Part shown: in pieces, positions 53,259 to 61,742 of the stretch
How positions within the stretch are numbered: the stretch's first letter is position 1
Layout of the letters: each line of letters starts with the position of its first letter
From: Brevibacterium yomogidense
Lineage (GTDB): Bacteria > Actinomycetota > Actinomycetes > Actinomycetales > Brevibacteriaceae
Assembly: GCF_900163715.1 (NCBI RefSeq)
Contig: NZ_FWFF01000017.1
Span: forward strand, 1 to 64,000
Length of the DNA stretch: 64,000 nt
Direction: 5' to 3'
Position numbers and translations under genes: made by a program
The notes under the pieces: model-generated
What the model saw: only the letters and a program-made list of their open reading frames with translations
Told to the model about the DNA's origin: nothing
Database searches by the model: none

Positions 53259-54592
53259 CACACCCGGCACCCGCATCCGCCGCACTGTTCGACCGCGCCA
53301 GGGCCGTCATCCCCGGCGGCGTGAACTCGCCCGTCCGCGCCTTCGGTGCGGTGGGCGGCACCCCCCGCTTCATCGACCGCGCCGACGGCGCCGTCCTCAC
53401 CGACGTCGACGGCCGGGAGTACGTCGATCTCATCGGCTCGTGGGGCCCCATGATCCTGGGCCACTCGCATCCCGAGGTCGTCGCCGCCGTCCGCGAGGCC
53501 GCCGGCCGCGGCTTCAGCTTCGGCACCCCCGGCGAGGCCGAGGTCCTGCTCAGCGAAGAGCTCGTCTCCCGCGTCGAGCCGGTCGAGCAGGTCCGCCTGG
53601 TCAACTCCGGCACGGAGGCGACGATGTCCGCGATCCGTCTGGCGCGCGGGTTCACCGGGCGCTCGAAGATCGTGAAGTTCGCAGGCTGCTACCACGGGCA
53701 CGTCGACGCCCTGCTGGCTGCCGCAGGCTCGGGCCTCGCGACCTTCTCGCTGCCGGACACTCCCGGCGTGACGGGTGCGTCCGCGGCGGACACCCTCGTG
53801 CTGCCGTACAACGACCAGGATGCCCTTGCCCGGGCCTTCGAGCAGCACGGTGCCGACATCGCGTGCGTCATCACGGAGGCGAGCCCCGGCAACATGGGCG
53901 TCGTCCCGCCCCGCGACGGCTTCACCCAGGCGATCCGACGGGTCACCCAGGAGCACGGCGCACTCATGGTCTCCGATGAGGTCATGACGGGCTTCCGCGT
54001 GTCCGCATCGGGCTGGTACGGATACGAGTCCGCGCGCGACGGCTATCCGGATGGTCCCGCCGATCTCTTCACCTTCGGCAAGGTCATGGGCGGCGGCTTC
54101 CCCGCTGCGGCGTTCGGCGGTCGCCGGGACGTCATGGAGCACCTGGCGCCGGCGGGCCCCGTCTACCAGGCGGGGACGCTCTCCGGAAACCCAGTCGCCT
54201 CTGCGGCCGGCCTCGCGACGCTGCGCCTCACCCGCGAACTGGACGTGTACCCCCGTCTCGAAGCAGCGGCGGACACACTGCGGGCCGCCGTGGGCGACGC
54301 CCTGAGCGCAGCCGGCGTGGCACACCGCATCCAGAGTGCGAACTCGATGTTCTCCGTGTTCTTCACGGAGCGCGAGGTGCGGAACTTCGAGGATGCGGGA
54401 ACACAGGACACCGCGGCCCACGCCGCGTTCTTCCAGTCGATGCTGGAGTCCGGCATCCACCTGCCGCCGTCGGCGTTCGAAGCGTGGTTCCTGTCCTACG
54501 CCCACACGGACGAGGTCCTGGACCGCATCGTCTCCGCCCTGCCGGCCGCAGCGCGGGCGGCAGCGGCGACCGGCTCCTCGGCGGTCTCCTGA
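53255..54592 (+). CDS. hemL: Glutamate-1-semialdehyde 2,1-aminomutase
   Basis: 445 residues, PLP fold type I aminotransferase. It turns glutamate-1-semialdehyde, the HemA product, into 5-aminolevulinate. [25 protein letters not shown] and [16 protein letters not shown] with the PLP Lys (K276) identify it. ATG inside the MarR stop; the stop shares one base with the next start. Completes the C5 pathway with the fused HemA in the same operon. Confidence 0.97.
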   Translation: MTHPAPASAALFDRARAVIPGGVNSPVRAFGAVGGTPRFIDRADGAVLTDVDGREYVDLIGSWGPMILGHSHPEVVAAVREAAGRGFSFGTPGEAEVLLSEELVSRVEPVEQVRLVNSGTEATMSAIRLARGFTGRSKIVKFAGCYHGHVDALLAAAGSGLATFSLPDTPGVTGASAADTLVLPYNDQDALARAFEQHGADIACVITEASPGNMGVVPPRDGFTQAIRRVTQEHGALMVSDEVMTGFRVSASGWYGYESARDGYPDGPADLFTFGKVMGGGFPAAAFGGRRDVMEHLAPAGPVYQAGTLSGNPVASAAGLATLRLTRELDVYPRLEAAADTLRAAVGDALSAAGVAHRIQSANSMFSVFFTEREVRNFEDAGTQDTAAHAAFFQSMLESGIHLPPSAFEAWFLSYAHTDEVLDRIVSALPAAARAAAATGSSAVS

Positions 54593-55257
54593 TGCCGCAG
54601 CTGCGCATCCACCTCGTCCGCCACGGCGAAGTCTTCAATCCGGAGGGGATCCTCTACGGGCGCCTCCCCGGGTACGGGCTGTCCGAGCGGGGCTTCGAGA
54701 TGGCGCAGCGGGTCGCCGCTGCGCTGCCTGCGAAGGACCCCCACCTGCGGGCGCTGGTCGCCTCGCCGCTCCAGCGCGCGCAGGAGACGATCGCGCCGCT
54801 CGCGGAGCGACTCGCACTGCCGGTGGTGACGGACGAGCGCGTGATCGAAGCGGAGAACGACTTCGAGGGCACCCGTGTGACGAAGGACTCACTGGTCCGG
54901 GATCCGCGGTCGCTGTTCCTCGTCCGCAACCCCCTGCGCCCGTCGTGGGGTGAGCGCTACATCGACCAGGCCCTGCGGATGCGCGCGGCGATGATGTCGC
55001 TGCGTTCGCGCCTGGCCGCGATCGCCGCGCGCGACGGGCTCGACGAGGCCTCCGGAGTCATCGTGTCCCACCAGCTGCCGATCTGGTCGACGCGCCTCTG
55101 GACGGAGGGCCGGCCGCTCGCGCACGACCCGCGGAAGCGGGAGTGCGCGCTCGCCTCGGTCACGAGTTTCTCAGACGGCTCCGGCACACTTGACGTCGTG
55201 GAATACGAGGACATCGCCGGGGATCTGCAGCTCACTCAGCCGGGGACGGGAGCATGA
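54592..55257 (+). CDS. Histidine phosphatase family protein
   Basis: 221 residues. LRIHLVRHGEVFNPEG is the RHG phospho-His motif; SPLQRAQETIAPLA and VIVSHQLPIW give the other catalytic residues. Members range from phosphoglycerate mutases to various phosphatases, and the substrate is not evident. Its fixed place between hemL and the resA-like gene is seen in other actinobacteria. One base overlap with hemL, 4 bp with the next gene. Confidence 0.88.
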   Translation: MPQLRIHLVRHGEVFNPEGILYGRLPGYGLSERGFEMAQRVAAALPAKDPHLRALVASPLQRAQETIAPLAERLALPVVTDERVIEAENDFEGTRVTKDSLVRDPRSLFLVRNPLRPSWGERYIDQALRMRAAMMSLRSRLAAIAARDGLDEASGVIVSHQLPIWSTRLWTEGRPLAHDPRKRECALASVTSFSDGSGTLDVVEYEDIAGDLQLTQPGTGA

Positions 55258-55913
55258 CGCGCCCCTTCAGCACCGACGGACGCGGGGGACTGGGACGGCT
55301 CGACCGACTGGCGGGCCTCGACCGGATCCCGACGCGCCGGGGCGCTCTGGGACTGCTCGGACTCTCCGGCCTCGCGCTGGCAGGATGCGGCAGCTCCGGT
55401 TCCGAGGACCTCGCGCAGCAGGCGCAGTCCGGCGAGGACAAGGGCTACGTGTCCGGCAGCGGCGTCATCACGCAGCTGAGCGGCGACGAGCGCGGAGAAC
55501 CGCTCGACCTCGACTTCGAGACGCTCACCGGTGAGAGCACGAGCCTCGCCTCATGGCGTCCCAGGGTCGTCGCGATCAACCTCTGGTACGCCGCGTGCCC
55601 ACCCTGCCGCGTCGAGGCACCGGATCTGAACGCGACGTACGAGCACTTCGGCGACCAGGTCGAATTCCTGGGCGTGAATGTGCGCGATCAGGCGGCGACG
55701 GCGGAGTCGTTCGTCCGCACCTTCGAGGTGCCCTACCCCATCATGATCGACGGGGACGGCTCCATGGTCTCGCTGCTGTCGAGCGTCCTGCCCCCGCAGG
55801 CGACCCCGTCGACGGTGATCCTCGATGCGTCCGGCCGCGCCGCGGCCCGTGTGGTCGGTGCCGTCACACAGTCGACGCTCACGGGGCTCATCGAAGACGT
55901 CCTGGCGCAGTGA
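55254..55913 (+). CDS. TlpA/ResA-like thiol-disulfide oxidoreductase lipoprotein
   Basis: 219 residues. A twin-Arg-like segment (TRRGALGLLGLSG) leads to lipobox LALAGC with the acylated C45, so the protein is membrane anchored outside the cell. The thioredoxin domain has CPPC at 115-118 (NLWYAACPPCRVEAP) and the cis-Pro loop QATPSTVI. It would reduce apocytochrome c thiols before heme attachment, with CcdA feeding electrons. Overlaps both neighbours by 4 bp. Confidence 0.92.
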   Translation: MTRPFSTDGRGGLGRLDRLAGLDRIPTRRGALGLLGLSGLALAGCGSSGSEDLAQQAQSGEDKGYVSGSGVITQLSGDERGEPLDLDFETLTGESTSLASWRPRVVAINLWYAACPPCRVEAPDLNATYEHFGDQVEFLGVNVRDQAATAESFVRTFEVPYPIMIDGDGSMVSLLSSVLPPQATPSTVILDASGRAAARVVGAVTQSTLTGLIEDVLAQ

Positions 55914-56689
55914 CTGACGTCCTGGCCGGCGGCCTGGGCGAGTCGTTCGCGCAGACTGTCCTGAACGGCCCGCTCCTGCTGGCGGTGCTCGTCGCCGCCC
56001 TGGCCGGAATGGTCTCGTTCGTCTCTCCGTGCGTGCTCCCGCTGGTGCCCGGCTACATCGGCTACGTGACAGGTCTGTCCGGGACGTCGCTCGAGGACCG
56101 GAAGACGTCCCGCGTCGTGATCGGCGTCAGCCTGTTCGTCCTCGGCTTCGCCGCGGTCTTCGTCGCGATGGGCGCGGCGTTCTCCACGGTCGGCATGTTC
56201 CTCGCGGAATGGATGGGCGTCGTCAACCGCGTCCTGGGCGTCGTCGTGATCCTGGCCGGCGTGATCTTCCTCGGGGGCATCCCGTTCCTCCAGCGGACGT
56301 CGCAGCCGACGCCGAGGCCCCGTGCGGGTCTGGCCGGGGCCCCCGCCCTGGGTGCCGTGTTCGCGCTCAGCTGGGCACCCTGCATGGGTCCCACCCTCGC
56401 CGCCGTGCTCGCACTGTCGACCGGATTCGGGGCGCAGGGAGCCATCGCACGCGGAACCCTGCTGACGTTCATCTACTGCCTGGGGCTGGGCATCCCGTTC
56501 ATCATCGTCGCGGTACTCATCCACAAGGGTCTGGGCCGGCTGGAGTGGGTGCGCAGGCACCAGCGGGGGATCATGCGGGCCGGAGGGATCATGCTGATCA
56601 TTCTGGGACTGCTCCTGCTGAGCGGAGTGTGGACGATGTGGATCAACAGCCTGCAGGGCACGATCGCAGGATTCGAGGTAGTCATCTAG
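55910..56689 (+). CDS. ccdA: Cytochrome c biogenesis protein CcdA
   Basis: 259 residues, about six helices. VSFVSPCVLPLVPGYIGY and ALSWAPCMGPTLAAVLAL carry the two essential membrane Cys. It passes electrons from cytoplasmic thioredoxin to the ResA-like protein. GTG overlaps the previous stop (GTGA); its TAG stop shares one base with the resB start. Confidence 0.95.
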   Translation: MTDVLAGGLGESFAQTVLNGPLLLAVLVAALAGMVSFVSPCVLPLVPGYIGYVTGLSGTSLEDRKTSRVVIGVSLFVLGFAAVFVAMGAAFSTVGMFLAEWMGVVNRVLGVVVILAGVIFLGGIPFLQRTSQPTPRPRAGLAGAPALGAVFALSWAPCMGPTLAAVLALSTGFGAQGAIARGTLLTFIYCLGLGIPFIIVAVLIHKGLGRLEWVRRHQRGIMRAGGIMLIILGLLLLSGVWTMWINSLQGTIAGFEVVI

Positions 56690-58377
56690 TGAACGCGCGA
56701 AGGAACGACGTGGAGAAGCCGTCGCAGGCGTCGCAGCCACCGACGACGTCGAAGGCGACGAAGGGCGCGAAGGGTGCGAAGGGTGCGAAGGGCCGGGCGC
56801 CCGCAGCGGACATCGGATTCGTCGGCATGCTGCGCTGGGCGTGGCGCCAGCTGACGACGATGCGCGCGGCGCTCATCCTGCTGCTCGTGCTGGCACTCGC
56901 AGCGATCCCCGGGTCGCTGCTGCCGCAGCGCAACCAGGACCCCGGCGCCGTGTCGACGTTCATCGAGGAGAACGGTTCGTGGGGAGAGTTCCTCGACACC
57001 GTGCAGCTGTTCGACGTCTACACGTCCGTCTGGTTCTCCGCGGTCTACATCCTCCTCATGGTGTCCCTCGTGGGCTGCATCATCCCGCGCACCAAGCACC
57101 ACTTCCAGGCGATGCGGCAGGCCCCGCCCAAGGCGCCGCGCAGGCTCACCCGCATGTCCGCATACCGCACGACGCCGCTTGCGACCGGCGCCCAGCAGCG
57201 CACCGCGGAAGAACTGCTGGAGACGGCCCATGAGCAGCTGAAGAAGTCCGGCTACCGGACCGTCCGCAACGAGGACCACATCGCCGCCGAACGCGGCTAC
57301 CTCAAGGAGACGGGCAATCTCGTCTTCCACGTGTCGATCCTCGCGACCGTGATCATCATGGCGATGGGCGGGCTGTTCGGATACTCCGGCCAGCGGGTGC
57401 TGGTGGAGGGCGACACGTTCTCCCATTCGCTGGTCTCGTACGATTCGTTCGAACCCGGCACGTTCTTCGACGCGAACTCCCTGCCTGAGTTCCGGCTCAC
57501 CCTCGATGACCTCGAGACCCGCTTCGACGATGAGGCGACCGGCGCACAGTTCGGTCAGCCGCGCCAGTTCGATGCGGACGTGACCCTCAATACTCCGGAG
57601 GAGGAGACGAGCTTCGTCCTCCGTCCCAACGAGCCGGTGCGCGTCGAAGGCTCGAACATCTACCTCATCGGCAACGGCTACGCCCCGGTCATCACGGCCC
57701 GCAACGCGAATGGGGATGTCACGTACTCGGGGCCCGTCGTCTTCCTGCCGCAGGACGGCGTGTACACCTCGACCGGCGTCGTGAAGGTCCCCGATGCCAG
57801 TCCGGACCAGCTGGGCTTCGGGGGAGTGCTCCTGCCGACGACGGGGCGCAATGACTCAGGCGAGCTCATCTCGACGTTCGCGGAGCTGCGCAACCCGCTG
57901 CTCGTCATGGACGCCTACCGCGGTGACCTGGGGCTGGACTCCGGCGCGCCCCAATCGGTCTACCAGCTGGAATCGGACTCGATGGAGCAGCTGGTCGGCG
58001 ACGACGGACAGCCCTTCCAGATGGTCATGCAGCCCGGAGACACCGCAGAGCTGCCCGACGGGCACGGCAGCGTGACATTCGAGGAGATCCGCAAGTACGC
58101 GGCGCTCGACGTCCACCACGATCCCGTGCAGGTGTGGATGCTGCCGTTCATGGCCCTCCTGTTCGGCGGGCTGTCCCTGACGCTGTTCGTGGCGCGGCGA
58201 CGCGTGTGGGTGCGCGTGAGCGGCGATCAGGTGGAGATTGCAGGGCTGGCTCGCGGAGAGGATCCGCGCGTCGATGAGGCCGTCGAAGAACTCACACAGG
58301 TTCTGTCACTAGAATCGCTCGAGCCGGAATCCGCTGACCCAGATGCGGACTCCGCACCGAATCGTTCCGGGAAGTAG
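56689..58377 (+). CDS. resB: Cytochrome c biogenesis protein ResB (Ccs1)
   Basis: 562 residues. A Lys/Ala/Gly-rich cytoplasmic start with tandem KGAKGAKGAKG, three helices (near 60, 115 and 215), a large extracytoplasmic domain (about 235-475) and a final helix. With CcsB it exports and attaches heme to apocytochrome c. LLPQRNQDPGAVSTF, WFSAVYILLMVSLVGCIIPR and YLKETGNLVFHVSI are conserved. GTG start on the ccdA stop. Confidence 0.94.
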   Translation: MNARRNDVEKPSQASQPPTTSKATKGAKGAKGAKGRAPAADIGFVGMLRWAWRQLTTMRAALILLLVLALAAIPGSLLPQRNQDPGAVSTFIEENGSWGEFLDTVQLFDVYTSVWFSAVYILLMVSLVGCIIPRTKHHFQAMRQAPPKAPRRLTRMSAYRTTPLATGAQQRTAEELLETAHEQLKKSGYRTVRNEDHIAAERGYLKETGNLVFHVSILATVIIMAMGGLFGYSGQRVLVEGDTFSHSLVSYDSFEPGTFFDANSLPEFRLTLDDLETRFDDEATGAQFGQPRQFDADVTLNTPEEETSFVLRPNEPVRVEGSNIYLIGNGYAPVITARNANGDVTYSGPVVFLPQDGVYTSTGVVKVPDASPDQLGFGGVLLPTTGRNDSGELISTFAELRNPLLVMDAYRGDLGLDSGAPQSVYQLESDSMEQLVGDDGQPFQMVMQPGDTAELPDGHGSVTFEEIRKYAALDVHHDPVQVWMLPFMALLFGGLSLTLFVARRRVWVRVSGDQVEIAGLARGEDPRVDEAVEELTQVLSLESLEPESADPDADSAPNRSGK

Positions 58378-58382
58378 AGGTC

Positions 58383-59456
58383 ATGGACGTCAACGTCGCT
58401 CTCGCACAGTGGTCGAACCTGCTGATCTATTCAGCGATGGCGGTGTACGCGATCGCGTTCATCATCTACGCGTTCGACCTGTTCGGTCCTGCCTTCGCCG
58501 GGGACACGCAGAAGGTCGAGGAGAAGGCCGGGCGCAGGTCCGGTCGGTCCACGCGTCCTGAGACCGGGAAGGCAGCCTCGACCGCAGCGCAGCGCGGCGG
58601 TGCGGCCGGGAGCGGGACGACCGCGGTGCTGGACGACGCGGAGGCGACCGGGACCTCGGGCGCGGGGGATTCCGCCGACGGCGGCGACGCCGGGAAGACG
58701 CTCGACGTCCGTCGCTGGGCGCGTGCGGGGACGGCCCTGACCGTGCTGGCCGCGGCCTTCCACGTGGGGGCCATCGTGACCCGGACGCTGGCCGTCATGC
58801 GCGTGCCGTGGTCGAACATGATGGAGTACGCGCTCATCGCGTCCGCGGTCGTCTCGGTCGCATACCTCGTGCTGCTGCGGTTCCGCGACTTCCGCTACCT
58901 GGGGACGTTCGTGACGTTCTCCGTCCTGCTGGTGCTGGGCCTGTGCATCACGGTGTTCCACACGCCGGCCGCGCAGATCATCCCCGCGCTGGACAACTAC
59001 TGGATCTGGATCCACGTGCCGATCGCGATCCTGTCGACGGTGCTGCTCTTCCTGTCCGCGATCTTCGCCCTCGTCCAGATCGTGCGCAGCCGCAGCGAAT
59101 CCAAGCCGTGGCGGGGGCCGCTGCGCTTCATCAACGCGCTGCCGGGGTCGAAGGACCTGGAGAAGACGTCCTACCGCTTCGCGGCGGTGGGCTTCGTGAC
59201 GTGGACGTTCACGCTGGTCGCAGGTGCGTTCTGGGCGGAGATCGCCTGGGGCCGCTACTGGGGATGGGACTCCAAGGAGATCTGGACGTTCGTGGTGTGG
59301 GTCGTCTACGCGGCGTACCTCCACGCCCGTGCCACCCGCGGCTGGACGCCCACGCGCGTGGCCGTGCTCAACCTGGTCGGCATCGCGACGGTGATCTTCA
59401 ACTTCTCCATCGTGAACCTCTACTTCAACGGACTGCACGCCTACTCGGGCGTCTGA
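58383..59456 (+). CDS. ccsB: Cytochrome c biogenesis protein CcsB (heme-handling CcsA type)
   Basis: 357 residues, about eight helices. WGRYWGWDSKEIWTFVVW is the tryptophan-rich heme-binding (WWD-like) domain, and flanking conserved His lie in AAFHVG, TVFHTP and YLHARA. A polar Ala/Gly/Ser-rich loop of about 75 residues (40-115) follows the first helix and is low complexity. Starts 5 bp after resB. It is the last gene of the rex-heme-ccs block; hairpins follow. Confidence 0.94.
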   Translation: MDVNVALAQWSNLLIYSAMAVYAIAFIIYAFDLFGPAFAGDTQKVEEKAGRRSGRSTRPETGKAASTAAQRGGAAGSGTTAVLDDAEATGTSGAGDSADGGDAGKTLDVRRWARAGTALTVLAAAFHVGAIVTRTLAVMRVPWSNMMEYALIASAVVSVAYLVLLRFRDFRYLGTFVTFSVLLVLGLCITVFHTPAAQIIPALDNYWIWIHVPIAILSTVLLFLSAIFALVQIVRSRSESKPWRGPLRFINALPGSKDLEKTSYRFAAVGFVTWTFTLVAGAFWAEIAWGRYWGWDSKEIWTFVVWVVYAAYLHARATRGWTPTRVAVLNLVGIATVIFNFSIVNLYFNGLHAYSGV

Positions 59457-59508
59457 GTCCGAGGCGACAGCGACGGCGTCCACAGCCGTGGGCGCCCAAC
59501 CACCGAAC

Positions 59509-59569
59509 AGCAGCCCCACATCTAGCAGCCCCACATCTAGCAGCCCCACATCCAGCAGCCCAGCATCCG
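59509..59569 (+). repeat. 15-bp tandem repeat array
   Basis: AGCAGCCCCACATCT at 59509 and 59524, then 59539 with a final C, then a shortened diverged copy from 59554. It begins about 50 bp after the ccsB stop. Confidence 0.85.
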
Positions 59570-59570
59570 C

Positions 59571-59628
59571 CGAGTGAGTGCAATCCGGCCCCAGAAGCGT
59601 GATCCGGGGGCCGGATTGCACTCACTCG
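59571..59628. terminator. Perfect 22-bp hairpin after ccsB
   Basis: Arms 59571-59592 and 59607-59628 are exact complements around a 14-nt loop. It can end transcripts from either side. No T tract. Confidence 0.75.
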
Positions 59629-59788
59629 ATCCCGCGTGGGCAGAATCGTTCGGGCTGGATCGCCGGGGGCCAGATCGTGCGGGCCAGATCGTTCGGGCCG
59701 CATCGCCGGGGCCGGATGTGGGCCTCGCCCTCGATGACTGCTGGGCGCAACTCGGGATAGATACGGACCCCACTCGCGATCGAGTGCG

Positions 59789-59830
59789 CAACATCCGCAC
59801 GATTCGCCGCCCGAATCTGTGCGGATTGTG
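59789..59830. terminator. Second hairpin before the PLDc_N gene end
   Basis: Around ATCCGCACGATTCG (5' arm) and CGAATCTGTGCGGAT (3' arm) the pairing is near complete with one bulge and a 4-nt loop. It lies 55 bp past the PLDc_N stop (minus strand). Confidence 0.5.
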
Positions 59831-59884
59831 AGCATTCGGCCCCGCGGCGCTTCTCAGGCGGCGATGCTCGTCTTCAGATCTTCG

Positions 59885-60205
59885 TCAGTCGAACTCGCCG
59901 CGTTCGCGGCGTTCGCGACGCTGCTGCTGCTCGACGTCGTCTGCAATGCGCTGGAGGAAGTCCGGATCGTCGTCCGGTGCCGGGGGCCCGGCCGTCTTGC
60001 GTCCGCCGAAGCCGCCGTCCGCGCGCTTGCGGCCGATGAGGAACCACAGCGCCGCTCCGATGACCGGGAGCAGGAGGATCACCAGGATCCAGCCCCACTT
60101 CGGCAGCGCGGCGATCCTGTCCCGTGGGCGCGCAGCGCAGTCGAACACGCTGTAGAGCATGATGGCCACGACCAACACGATTCCGACGACGATTCCCCTT
60201 GCCAT
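59885..60205 (-). CDS. PLDc_N-domain membrane protein
   Basis: 106 residues. Two helices (about 4-22 and 37-58) around LPKWGWILVILLLPVIGAAL, the PLDc_N (PF13396) signature, are followed by a polar tail (GGRKTAGPPAPDDDPDFLQ, RRERRERG). Small stand-alone PLDc_N proteins lack the phospholipase core and have no known activity. ATG 60205 preceded by GGGGAAT-like sequence; the start MARGIVVGI is echoed in the 12-bp repeat upstream. Confidence 0.8.
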   Translation of the reverse strand: MARGIVVGIVLVVAIMLYSVFDCAARPRDRIAALPKWGWILVILLLPVIGAALWFLIGRKRADGGFGGRKTAGPPAPDDDPDFLQRIADDVEQQQRRERRERGEFD

Positions 60206-60288
60206 GGCGTCAATCTTAGTCGACTCAGGACCTCTTGGTGCGGAGGGTTCGCACAGTTCGATCCGCAATCCGGAGCACACTTCCCAGC

Positions 60289-60360
60289 GCAGTCCGCACT
60301 GCGATCCCCAGTGCGATCCCCAGTGCGATTCCCCGTGCCATCCCCACTGCAGTACCCATC
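60289..60360. repeat. 12-bp tandem repeat array upstream of the PLDc_N gene
   Basis: Six units at 60289, 60301, 60313, 60325, 60337 and 60349; GCGATCCCCAGT is exact twice. Read on the minus strand the array encodes repeats of Gly-Ile-Ala-Leu, with one copy reading ATG-GCA-CGG-GGA-ATC (MARGI), the same first five residues as the neighbouring gene. Confidence 0.8.
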
Positions 60361-60471
60361 GCCGCCTCTGTCCCAGTTCCGGCGAACGTCCGCCTCCGCG
60401 CGGCACCGCTGTTCGAGAGCCTGAGACGACCTGAGAGGAGGGGGACGACGCGATCACTACACTGGAGCATC

Positions 60472-60738
60472 ATGCGTTCCTTCCTCGTGTACAACCTCGC
60501 CCGCCTCGCCATGCTCGTGGGCTGCGTCCTCGTCGTCTGGACGATCTGGGGTCGAACCCTCGTGGGCACGGTCGTGGGGATCGTGATCTCCGCGCTGCTG
60601 AGCTTCCTCGTGCTGGCGCCGCTGCGCAACAGGTCCGCGGAGGAGCTCATCGACGGCATGCAGCGCCGCCGCGAGGAGAAGGCTCAGAAGAAGGGCCGCG
60701 ACGAGACGGACGAGGACCGCAGCATCGACGACGCGTGA
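60472..60738 (+). CDS. DUF4229 small membrane protein
   Basis: 88 residues. Two helices (about 5-25 and 31-52) and a charged C terminus rich in Arg/Glu/Lys (QRRREEKAQKKGRDE). DUF4229 proteins stand next to menA in actinobacteria; function unknown. GGAG precedes ATG 60472, and TACACT 12 bases upstream could be its -10 box. Converges on menA with 34 bp between. Confidence 0.82.
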   Translation: MRSFLVYNLARLAMLVGCVLVVWTIWGRTLVGTVVGIVISALLSFLVLAPLRNRSAEELIDGMQRRREEKAQKKGRDETDEDRSIDDA

Positions 60739-60772
60739 GGCTCGTGCAGCCCGCGCGTCCGTGATCGCCGGT

Positions 60773-61708
60773 TCAGAGGGCGATGCCCAGGGCAAGCAGG
60801 AATGAGAAGGCCAGAGCGGTCAGCGACGTGGCCTTGATCGTGGGGATCAGGTCGGCACCCGTGGCTCCCGACAGGACCAGCTTCACCGGCTGCACCACGA
60901 GCACCAGCGAGAGCACCGCGATGACGCTCGCAGGATGCCCGTCGACGATGGGCCCCATGAGCATCACGAACGGCGCGGCCACGAACACGGTGTAGACCGC
61001 CCGCGACATGGAATCGCCCAGGAGGACGGCGAGCGTCGTCTTCCCGACCTCGCGGTCCGTGGGGATGTCCCTGATGTTGTTGGCCATGAGCACGCCGCAC
61101 GCGAAGAGGCCGATCGCGATCGCACCGCTCACCGCCGACAGGGTCACGCCGCCGGCGATCGATGCGGCAGTGCCCAGTGTGGCGACCAGGCCGAAGAAGG
61201 TGAAGACGAAGAGCTCGCCCATCGCCATGTAGCCGTAGGGGCGCTTGCCGCCGGTGTAGTACCAGGCAGCCAGGACCGCCGCGGCTCCGACAGGGATGAG
61301 CCACCACTGGCTGGAGACGAGCACGAGCACAAGGCCCGCGACCCCCGCCACACCGAAGCAGATGAATGCCGCGCGCTTCACCGTCTCCGGTTCCGCCGCT
61401 CCGGTCGCTGTGAGCCGCATGGGGCCCACGCGCACGTCGTCGGTGCCGCGGATGCCGTCGGAGTAGTCGTTCGCATAGTTCGACCCGATCTGCAGGCCGA
61501 GCGACACGATGAGTGCCAGCAGGGTGCGCAGGAGGACGGCGGTGATGTTGACGGTCTGCTGCTCGCCCGGCCCCGTCGAGCCGAGGATGATCGTCGCGAA
61601 GCCTCCCAGCGCACCCAGGCCGGCGCCGGCCCCGATGAGGACGGGAGCGATCGCCAGTGGGAGCGTACGCATTCGCGCGCCCTCGACCCACTCGCCGAAC
61701 GTCGCCAT
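60773..61708 (-). CDS. menA: 1,4-dihydroxy-2-naphthoate polyprenyltransferase
   Basis: 311 residues, UbiA superfamily with about nine helices. It attaches the polyprenyl chain to DHNA to form demethylmenaquinone. NYANDYSDGIRGTDD is the first Asp-rich Mg site and NNIRDIPTDREVGKTT the second. ATG 61708 follows GGGGAGGTG; an upstream extension to 61828 has no signal. Downstream of menE on the same strand, 34 bp. Confidence 0.95.
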   Translation of the reverse strand: MATFGEWVEGARMRTLPLAIAPVLIGAGAGLGALGGFATIILGSTGPGEQQTVNITAVLLRTLLALIVSLGLQIGSNYANDYSDGIRGTDDVRVGPMRLTATGAAEPETVKRAAFICFGVAGVAGLVLVLVSSQWWLIPVGAAAVLAAWYYTGGKRPYGYMAMGELFVFTFFGLVATLGTAASIAGGVTLSAVSGAIAIGLFACGVLMANNIRDIPTDREVGKTTLAVLLGDSMSRAVYTVFVAAPFVMLMGPIVDGHPASVIAVLSLVLVVQPVKLVLSGATGADLIPTIKATSLTALAFSFLLALGIAL

Positions 61709-61742
61709 CCGCACCTCCCCTTCCTCTCGAACCTTCCGTATC

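Larger units (their letters stand above)
59457..59884. other. 428-bp intergenic region rich in repeats and hairpins
   Basis: Lies between convergent ccsB and the PLDc_N gene. It holds a 15-bp tandem array, a perfect 22-bp hairpin, a set of GATCGTTCGGGC-like direct repeats (about 59645-59712) and a second, imperfect hairpin (59789-59830). I see no credible coding frame. Confidence 0.75.

Noticed and set aside
59571-59628. tRNA or transposon end
   Set aside because: The 22-bp palindrome has no cloverleaf pattern, no transposase gene nearby and no target-site duplication that I can see.
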